A stretch of 6,075 nt of DNA from Flavobacterium psychrophilum (lineage in GTDB: Bacteria > Bacteroidota > Bacteroidia > Flavobacteriales > Flavobacteriaceae), in the NCBI GenBank assembly GCA_945861915.1, contig CAMAWK010000140.1, forward strand, positions 1 to 6,075, in the 5' to 3' direction. A model generated the notes under the pieces. That model did no database searches and was not told the origin of the DNA. It saw only the letters and a list, made by a program, of their open reading frames with translations. The translations under genes were made by a program, and so were the position numbers. Positions 1-6,075 of the stretch are shown piece by piece. Positions within the stretch are counted from its first letter, which is position 1. Every line of letters begins with the position of its first letter.

Positions 1-558
1 AAACTGCAAAACTTGCAAGTTTTAATCGTGGGCGGTGGAAATGTAGGTTTAGAAAAATTGTCTTTTATGCTAAAATCGAGTCCAAATGCACAAGTTGAGG
101 TCGTGGCTCCTAGATTTTTACCAGAGTTAGTTGATTTGGCAGCCAAACATCCTTCGGTAAAATTGACATCGAAAAAATTCAATCGTTGGATGCTTCGCAA
201 AAGAAATATGGTCATTGCTTGTACCGACGATTTGAAAGTAAATAAACGAGTGTACGATTTGTGCCGAAAAAGATATTTGATTTGCAATATTGCCGATACG
301 CCGCCTTTGTGTGATTATTATTTAGGTGGAATTGTAACCAAAGGCAACGTAAAAATTGCCATTTCTACTAACGGAAAATCGCCTACAACTGCCAAGCGAT
401 TGCGAGAGTTTTTTGAAGAAGTAATACCAGAAGACATCAATAAAATGGTGCAAAACTTAAACGAGTATCGCAAAACTTTGAAAGGAGATTTTGAGGAAAA
501 AGTGCAGAAAATGAATGAAATAACAGAGAGTTTAAAGAATAAAGAAAATAGAGAATAG
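1..558 (+). CDS. Siroheme synthase, precorrin-2 dehydrogenase / sirohydrochlorin ferrochelatase (5'-truncated)
   Basis: This is probably the stand-alone equivalent of the CysG N-terminal half (Met8p/SirC type). Such enzymes oxidise precorrin-2 with NAD+ and insert iron to make siroheme, the cofactor of sulfite and nitrite reductases. The frame is open to base 1, so the true start lies upstream. The TTG at 13 is not a convincing start, because family members carry a short N-terminal stretch before the dinucleotide-binding strand. Visible here are a Rossmann motif GGGNVG (residues 9-14 counted from base 1), then a CNIAD segment whose Asp (residue 99) aligns by eye with the catalytic Asp of CysG/Met8p, then a STNGKSPTTAKRLRE helix typical of the family. 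The C-terminus is Lys/Glu-rich and ends at TAG 556-558. No uroporphyrinogen methyltransferase domain follows, so the preceding step must be encoded elsewhere. The next gene starts 16 bp downstream, suggesting co-transcription. Confidence 0.9.
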   Translation, partial: KLQNLQVLIVGGGNVGLEKLSFMLKSSPNAQVEVVAPRFLPELVDLAAKHPSVKLTSKKFNRWMLRKRNMVIACTDDLKVNKRVYDLCRKRYLICNIADTPPLCDYYLGGIVTKGNVKIAISTNGKSPTTAKRLREFFEEVIPEDINKMVQNLNEYRKTLKGDFEEKVQKMNEITESLKNKENRE

Positions 559-572
559 AATAAAGAAATAGA
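537..572 (+). repeat. Short imperfect tandem direct repeat across the siroheme synthase stop codon
   Basis: GAATAAAGAAAATAGAG (537-553) recurs as GAATAAAGAAATAGA (558-572) with a one-base indel and a period of about 21 bp. The first copy encodes the last residues (NKENRE) and the second fills the gap before the next start. It leaves a purine-rich, A-rich leader without a clear Shine-Dalgarno in front of ATG 575, as is usual in Bacteroidota. It may be a local duplication or simply low-complexity sequence. Confidence 0.5.
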
Positions 573-574
573 AA

Positions 575-1627
575 ATGATAAAAACAGACATACTTATAAT
601 AGGAGCAGGACCAACGGGTCTATTCACGGTTTTCGAAGCAGGATTGTTAAAATTAAAATGCCATATTTTGGATGCTTTGCCACAACCGGGCGGACAATTA
701 ACTGAACTATATCCAAAGAAGCCGATATATGATATTCCTGGATTACCAGATGTTTTAGCAGGCGATTTGGTTTCTAATTTAATGGAACAAATCAAACAGT
801 TTGAACCCGGTTTTACACTTGGAGAACGTGCAGAAACTATTGAAAAGCAAGAAGACGGAAGTTTTATTGTGACTTCTAATAAAGGAAAAAAATTCCACGC
901 ATCTGTGGTAGCGATTGCTGGTGGTTTAGGAAGTTTTGAACCTAGAAAACCATTGATTGAAGATATCGAATTTTATGAAGATAAAGGAATTAAGTACTTT
1001 ATAAAAAATCCTGAAAAATTCAGAAACAAAAGAGTGGTGATTTCTGGAGGGGGCGATTCGGCTTTGGATTGGAGTATTTTCTTGGCAGATGTGGCTTCAG
1101 AGGTAACCTTGATTCACCGAAGAAACGAATTTAGAGGAGCTTTAGATTCAGTAGAAAAAGTACAAGAATTAAAAAATGCTGGAAAAATAAAAATGATTAC
1201 TCCCGGAGAAGTCGTTGGCTTAAACGGAGCCGAACATTTAGAGTCTGTAGATGTTGATATTGAAGGTGCTCACCGAAATATCCCGACCGATTATTTTATT
1301 CCGCTTTTTGGATTAACACCAAAATTAGGACCTATCGCAGATTGGGGATTAGAAATTGAGAAAAACGCTATCAAAGTAAATAATGCCTTAGATTATCAAA
1401 CAAACATTCCGGGAATTTTTGCCATTGGCGATGTGAACACCTACCCTGGAAAATTAAAATTGATACTTTGTGGTTTCCACGAAGCTACTTTAATGTGTCA
1501 AGCGGCTTATCAAATCATCAATCCGGGTAAAAAACACGTCATGAAATACACCACCGTTTCGGGTATTGATGGTTTTGATGGAACTCGAAAAGAAGCTCCT
1601 AAAGCTGTGGTTAAAGCGATAACATAA
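575..1627 (+). CDS. Ferredoxin-NADP reductase, YumC/thioredoxin-reductase-like flavoprotein
   Basis: A complete 350-aa NAD(P)/FAD-dependent oxidoreductase, the usual length for the YumC-type ferredoxin-NADP+ reductases, which move electrons between NADPH and ferredoxin or flavodoxin in the cytoplasm. The FAD-binding motif GAGPTG is at residues 10-15 and the GGQL flavin loop at 39-42. A second Rossmann motif, GGGDSA (158-163), is followed by HRR (181-183), which fits recognition of the NADPH 2'-phosphate. GDVNTYPG near 285-292 is the C-terminal FAD signature. The CxxC redox pair of true thioredoxin reductases is absent after the NADPH domain, which argues against TrxB. The gene ends with tandem in-frame stops TAA TAA (1625-1630). 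Its position between siroheme synthase and methionine synthase suggests, by inference only, that it supplies electrons to sulfite reductase or to cobalamin reactivation. A generic annotator might call it only an NAD(P)/FAD-dependent oxidoreductase. Confidence 0.87.
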   Translation: MIKTDILIIGAGPTGLFTVFEAGLLKLKCHILDALPQPGGQLTELYPKKPIYDIPGLPDVLAGDLVSNLMEQIKQFEPGFTLGERAETIEKQEDGSFIVTSNKGKKFHASVVAIAGGLGSFEPRKPLIEDIEFYEDKGIKYFIKNPEKFRNKRVVISGGGDSALDWSIFLADVASEVTLIHRRNEFRGALDSVEKVQELKNAGKIKMITPGEVVGLNGAEHLESVDVDIEGAHRNIPTDYFIPLFGLTPKLGPIADWGLEIEKNAIKVNNALDYQTNIPGIFAIGDVNTYPGKLKLILCGFHEATLMCQAAYQIINPGKKHVMKYTTVSGIDGFDGTRKEAPKAVVKAIT

Positions 1628-1649
1628 TAACACACGATATTGATGTATA

Positions 1650-1683
1650 AATAGCCTTACCATTTGCAAGTGGTAAGGCTATT
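1650..1683 (+). terminator. Perfect 13-bp hairpin, probable transcription terminator after the reductase gene
   Basis: AATAGCCTTACCA (1650-1662) is exactly complementary to TGGTAAGGCTATT (1671-1683), with an 8-nt loop TTTGCAAG that can close one or two further pairs. An outer pair of arms, TAACAC (1628-1633) and GTGTTA (1684-1689), could extend the structure with an internal bulge. It lies 22 bp after the reductase stop codon, where a terminator is expected. The U-run is weak: the nearest T-tract is TTTTT at 1703-1707, about 20 nt later. Attenuation or transcript stabilisation therefore remain possible instead of classical intrinsic termination. Confidence 0.65.
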
Positions 1684-1694
1684 GTGTTACTTTG
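1663..1694 (+). promoter_or_regulatory. Candidate Bacteroidota-type promoter for the methionine synthase operon
   Basis: TTACTTTG (1687-1694) matches the Bacteroidota -7 consensus TAnnTTTG at 7 of 8 positions. TTTG (1663-1666) lies 20 bp upstream, inside the 17-23 bp range known for the -33 element. Transcription would start roughly at 1700, giving a leader of about 40 nt before ATG 1741. The -33 element would lie in the loop of the hairpin at 1650-1683. No SAM-I or cobalamin riboswitch core is visible, and the leader is too short to hold one. The match is imperfect and there is no expression evidence. Confidence 0.45.
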
Positions 1695-1740
1695 CAGTTC
1701 GGTTTTTAAAAAGTAATTTTCCAAAAGAGAGATAACAAAT

Positions 1741-3078
<1,338 letters not shown>

Positions 3079-3119
3079 GTTGAATATCTGAGAGGACGAG
3101 TATAGAAAATGAATAATTA

Positions 3120-3166
3120 GTTCCGTAGGAACGACCCATTTTGTAGCAACGAAATTTATTCCGTTG
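3120..3166. repeat. Palindrome-rich intergenic element in the GIY-YIG/metH2 gap
   Basis: The 105-bp gap at 3078-3182 contains a perfect small hairpin, GTTCC (3120-3124), loop GTA, GGAAC (3128-3132). A second inverted pair follows: CAACG (3147-3151) and CGTTG (3162-3166) with a 10-nt spacer. No T-run follows either, so terminator function is doubtful. From memory, GTTCCGTAGGAAC-type palindromes recur between genes in Bacteroidota genomes; copy number in this genome cannot be seen here. An A-rich tract (3167-3183) leads into the metH2 start. Confidence 0.5.
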
Positions 3167-3182
3167 AAAAAAAAGAATTAAA

Positions 3183-5858
3183 ATGACAGAAAAAAGAAGA
3201 AACCTAGTATTATCGGGATTAGAACCTTTAATCATTACACCCGAAAGTGTGTTTGTGAATGTTGGGGAACGAACGAATGTAACAGGTTCAAGAAAATTTC
3301 TTCGATTGATCAAGGAAGAAAAATACGATGAAGCATTGAGCATTGCCAAAGAACAGGTTGAAGGCGGTGCGCAAATCATCGATATTAATATGGATGAAGG
3401 TATGCTCGACGGCGAATATGCAATGACTAAATTCCTGAATTTAATCGCAGCCGAACCGGATATTGCCCGAGTACCCATTATGATTGATAGCTCGAAATGG
3501 GATATTATCGAAGCGGGTTTGAAAGTCGTTCAAGGAAAGCCTGTTGTAAATTCAATCTCGTTGAAAGAAGGCGAAGAAGCTTTTATTCACCACGCCAAGT
3601 TGATTAAACGTTACGGAGCTGCTGTGATTGTAATGGCTTTTGATGAGGTAGGGCAAGCTGATAATTATGAAAGAAGAATAGAAATTTGCCAACGCTCCTA
3701 TGACATTTTGGTTCATAAAGTAAACTTTCCACCTCAGGATATTATTTTCGATTTGAATATTTTTCCGGTGGCAACCGGAATGGAAGAACACCGATTGAAT
3801 GCTTTGGATTTCTTTAGAGGAACCAAATGGGTTCGGCAAAATTTACCTCACGCACACATCAGTGGTGGAGTGAGTAATGTTTCGTTTTCATTTAGAGGAA
3901 ATGATACGGTTCGCGAAGCGATGCACTCGGTTTTCTTGTACCACGCCATTCAAAACGGAATGACAATGGGAATTGTAAACCCTGAAATGTTGTCTATTTA
4001 TGACGAAATTCCAAAAGATTTATTAGAGCACGTTGAAGATGTGATTTTGGATAGACGTGATGATGCAACAGAAAGATTGTTGGATTTTGCAGAAAATGTA
4101 AAAGGCGATGTAAAAAGTAACGAAAAAGAAATTCAGGAATGGCGATTGGGAACCGTTCAAGAAAGGATTACTCATTCACTTGTAAAAGGGATTGATGCTT
4201 TTGTAGAAATTGATGTAGAAGAAGCGCGACAAGCAGCCACCAAACCTATCGAAGTTATTGAAATTAATCTGATGGCAGGGATGAATGTGGTTGGTGATTT
4301 GTTTGGATCTGGAAAAATGTTTTTGCCACAAGTGGTGAAATCGGCTCGTGTGATGAAAAAAGCGGTTGCCTATTTGTTGCCTTTTATCGAAGCTTCAAAG
4401 CAAGTTGGAGACAAACAAGGAAACGGAAAAATATTGATGGCAACCGTAAAAGGAGACGTTCACGATATTGGTAAAAATATTGTTTCGGTGGTTTTGGCTT
4501 GTAACAATTACGAAATCATTGACCTAGGTGTGATGGTTCCGCCAGAAAAAATTATTGCTGCAGCTATTGAACACAATGTCGATATTATTGGGTTAAGCGG
4601 ATTAATAACGCCTTCTTTGGACGAAATGGTCTATTTAGCTAAAGAATTGGACAAAAGAGGAATGAAAATTCCAATCATGATTGGTGGAGCAACCACTTCT
4701 CGTGCACATACCGCAGTAAAAATTGCTCCGCAATACAGAGAAACCGTAATTCATGTCAACGATGCTTCGAGAGCGGTAACTGTTGCAGGAAATTTATTGG
4801 ACGATAATAAAGAAAAATATACTGCCGATATTCGAACGGATTATGATGCTTTTAGAGAGGCGTTTTTGAATCGTTCTAGAGATAAAAACTTTTTAACAAT
4901 TGAACAAGCACGTAAAAACAAGTTGCAATTCGACTGGGATAATTTTACTCCAGTGAAACCAAATATAATTGGAGAACAATTAATCGAAGTTGATTTAGAT
5001 ATTTTGGTTCCTTACATCGATTGGACACCGTTTTTTAGAACTTGGGAATTATTTGGAAAATACCCTGCGATTTTAACCGATGAGGTGGTTGGGGAACAAG
5101 CGACTTCTGTTTTTGCAGATGCTCAGGAAATGTTGAAAGTCATTTTAAAAGAAAAGAAATTACAAGCCAAAGGAATTTACGGAATTTTTCCTGCGAATCA
5201 AATCAATGATGATGATATTGAATTAACGGACGAAAACGGAAAACCACTACAAACATTTTTAACTTTGCGTCAACAATCGCAAAAAACTGCAGGAGCTCCA
5301 AATATTGCCTTGGCGGATTTTATTGCGCCAAAAGATAATGGTGTAGTCGATTATATGGGCGCATTTTGCGTAACAACCGGTTTTGGAGTAGACGAATGGG
5401 CAGCTGAATTCGAAAAAGAGTTGGATGACTATAATTCAATTATGGTCAAAGCACTAGCAGACCGATTTGCAGAAGCTTTTGCCGAATATTTACACGAAAA
5501 AATCCGTAAAGAAATATGGGGGTATTCGAAAGACGAAGTATTGACCAACGACGAAATGATTGATGAGGAATACAAAGGTATTCGTCCAGCTCCCGGGTAT
5601 CCAGCCTGTCCTGACCATCTTGAAAAACCGACCATTTGGAAATTGCTCAATGTTGAAAAAGAAATAGGAGTAACTTTGACTGATAGTATGGCGATGTGGC
5701 CAGCTTCATCAGTGTCGGGTTATTACTTTGGAAATCCAGAAAGCAAGTATTTTGGTCTCGGAAAAATAAAAGAAGATCAAGTCATAGATTACGCTAAACG
5801 AAGAAATATCTCAACCGATTTGGCCAAAAAATGGTTGGGACCTAATATAGCAGATTAA
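3183..5858 (+). CDS. metH: Methionine synthase, folate/cobalamin/reactivation half (split MetH C-terminal part)
   Basis: An 891-aa protein equal to residues ~333-1227 of E. coli MetH. It takes the methyl group from 5-methyl-THF onto cobalamin, presents it to homocysteine bound by the separate partner (1741-2742), and reactivates oxidised cobalamin using SAM. Domains in order: pterin-binding barrel about 20-300 (GERTN 29-33, [11 protein letters not shown] 67-77, IDSS 101-104); four-helix cap about 310-405; cobalamin-binding Rossmann domain about 415-545; activation domain about 570-885. DVHDIG at 425-430 gives Asp425 and axial ligand His427, matching E. coli Asp757 and His759. SGL 472-474, Ser478 and GG 501-502 match Ser804/Leu806, Ser810 and Gly833-834, all with the same offset of 332. 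RPAPGY at 801-806 is the SAM-binding signature (E. coli Arg1134 to Tyr1139). No key residue is missing. ATG 3183 follows an A-rich leader without Shine-Dalgarno, and the pterin domain begins about 20 residues later, which supports this start. Confidence 0.96.
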   Translation: MTEKRRNLVLSGLEPLIITPESVFVNVGERTNVTGSRKFLRLIKEEKYDEALSIAKEQVEGGAQIIDINMDEGMLDGEYAMTKFLNLIAAEPDIARVPIMIDSSKWDIIEAGLKVVQGKPVVNSISLKEGEEAFIHHAKLIKRYGAAVIVMAFDEVGQADNYERRIEICQRSYDILVHKVNFPPQDIIFDLNIFPVATGMEEHRLNALDFFRGTKWVRQNLPHAHISGGVSNVSFSFRGNDTVREAMHSVFLYHAIQNGMTMGIVNPEMLSIYDEIPKDLLEHVEDVILDRRDDATERLLDFAENVKGDVKSNEKEIQEWRLGTVQERITHSLVKGIDAFVEIDVEEARQAATKPIEVIEINLMAGMNVVGDLFGSGKMFLPQVVKSARVMKKAVAYLLPFIEASKQVGDKQGNGKILMATVKGDVHDIGKNIVSVVLACNNYEIIDLGVMVPPEKIIAAAIEHNVDIIGLSGLITPSLDEMVYLAKELDKRGMKIPIMIGGATTSRAHTAVKIAPQYRETVIHVNDASRAVTVAGNLLDDNKEKYTADIRTDYDAFREAFLNRSRDKNFLTIEQARKNKLQFDWDNFTPVKPNIIGEQLIEVDLDILVPYIDWTPFFRTWELFGKYPAILTDEVVGEQATSVFADAQEMLKVILKEKKLQAKGIYGIFPANQINDDDIELTDENGKPLQTFLTLRQQSQKTAGAPNIALADFIAPKDNGVVDYMGAFCVTTGFGVDEWAAEFEKELDDYNSIMVKALADRFAEAFAEYLHEKIRKEIWGYSKDEVLTNDEMIDEEYKGIRPAPGYPACPDHLEKPTIWKLLNVEKEIGVTLTDSMAMWPASSVSGYYFGNPESKYFGLGKIKEDQVIDYAKRRNISTDLAKKWLGPNIAD

Positions 5859-5864
5859 AAAATA

Positions 5865-5945
5865 GTTTAAAGTTGAAATTTGTTTAAAGTTTAAAGTTTA
5901 AAGTCGTTCGAGAGAACCTTAAACCTTAAACCTTAAACTTCAAAC
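5865..5945. repeat. Heptamer-repeat inverted structure between metH2 and metF
   Basis: The left arm holds GTTTAAAG at 5865-5872 and three head-to-tail units (GTTTAAA)3G at 5882-5903. The right arm holds three CTTAAAC-type units at 5918-5938 plus CTTCAAAC at 5938-5945. The centre, GTTC-GAGA-GAAC (5906-5917), is a perfect 4-bp stem with a GNRA-type tetraloop. Each 7-bp unit pairs except at one position, giving A-C mismatches in the + strand RNA but tolerated G-U pairs in the - strand RNA. The 95-bp gap carries no promoter that I can support, so metF is probably read through from metH2. Arrays of this kind are, as I recall, common between flavobacterial genes. Confidence 0.7.
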
Positions 5946-5953
5946 TAAATAAG

Positions 5954-6075
5954 ATGAAAGTAACTCAACATATAGAAAACGCACAAGGAAAACCATTGTT
6001 TTCTTTCGAAATTGTACCACCACAAAAAGGGAGTAATATCAAGGATTTATATGAAAATATTGATCCTTTGATGGA
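5954..6075 (+). CDS. metF: 5,10-methylenetetrahydrofolate reductase (3'-truncated by window end)
   Basis: Only the first 40 codons are present. The ATG at 5954 is followed by about 15 residues and then FSFEIVPPQKG, the first strand of the MetF flavin TIM barrel with its conserved Glu in the FSFE-PP motif. MetF reduces 5,10-methylene-THF to 5-methyl-THF with NADH or NADPH and FAD. This is the methyl donor used by the protein encoded directly upstream, so the metH1-metH2-metF order places donor synthesis and use in one apparent transcription unit. The gene starts 95 bp after the metH2 stop, behind a repeat structure. Nothing can be said about its C-terminal half. Confidence 0.92.
   Translation, partial: MKVTQHIENAQGKPLFSFEIVPPQKGSNIKDLYENIDPLM

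Noticed and set aside
13..15. TTG as the start codon of the first gene
   Set aside because: The frame is open back to base 1 and encodes plausible family sequence (KLQN) before it. The gene is cut by the window edge.
532..795. Reverse-strand open frames at 532-795, 1687-1869, 1873-2226, 3552-3839 and 5429-5650
   Set aside because: All are antisense to well-supported conserved genes and show no recognisable protein features or initiation context.
1628..1740. SAM-I or cobalamin riboswitch before the metH operon
   Set aside because: No conserved core sequence is visible, and the gap is mostly taken up by a simple hairpin and candidate promoter.
5875..5882. Promoter for metF at GAAATTTG (7/8 to TAnnTTTG)
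   Set aside because: No TTG lies 17-23 bp upstream, and the sequence belongs to the repeat array.
5865..5945. CRISPR array from the repeated heptamers
   Set aside because: The units are 7 bp, contiguous and without spacers, arranged as an inverted repeat.

Overview
The window reads as chromosome from a member of the Bacteroidota, most likely a Flavobacterium-like genus. Three things point there. The coding DNA is AT-rich (about 38% G+C in lines I counted). Starts lack a clear Shine-Dalgarno sequence and instead sit behind A-rich leaders. The gene set is a sulfur/methionine cluster with methionine synthase split into two genes, which I recall as a common arrangement in that phylum. The assignment rests on style and gene content, not on a marker gene.

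All genes lie on the + strand. Left part (1-1627): the 3' portion of a stand-alone siroheme synthase (precorrin-2 dehydrogenase/sirohydrochlorin ferrochelatase), then, 16 bp later, a complete YumC/TrxB-like ferredoxin-NADP reductase. A 113-bp gap (1628-1740) follows. It holds a perfect 13-bp hairpin and a candidate Bacteroidota-type promoter whose -33 element would lie in the hairpin loop. Right part (1741-6075): the homocysteine-binding half of cobalamin-dependent methionine synthase (333 aa), a small GIY-YIG nuclease-like gene (105 aa), the folate/cobalamin/reactivation half of methionine synthase (891 aa), and the first 40 codons of metF.

The genes form a logical chain. Siroheme is the cofactor of sulfite reductase, the flavoprotein could supply electrons, MetF makes 5-methyl-tetrahydrofolate, and the two MetH halves transfer that methyl group to homocysteine to give methionine. 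Together the halves total 1224 aa, close to the roughly 1227 aa of E. coli MetH. All recognisable Zn, cobalamin and SAM-binding residues are present at the expected offsets, so the split looks functional rather than decayed.

The outlier is the GIY-YIG gene at 2760-3077. It lies exactly at the MetH domain boundary, is only about 25% G+C by my count, is bracketed by a 9-bp direct repeat, and is followed by a gap with small palindromes. It looks like a free-standing, homing-type nuclease gene that entered a metabolic operon. I found no RNA genes, CRISPR array, insertion sequence or riboswitch. I see no clear new multi-gene system here. The GIY-YIG insertion and the repeat-derived intergenic structures are the items most worth following up.
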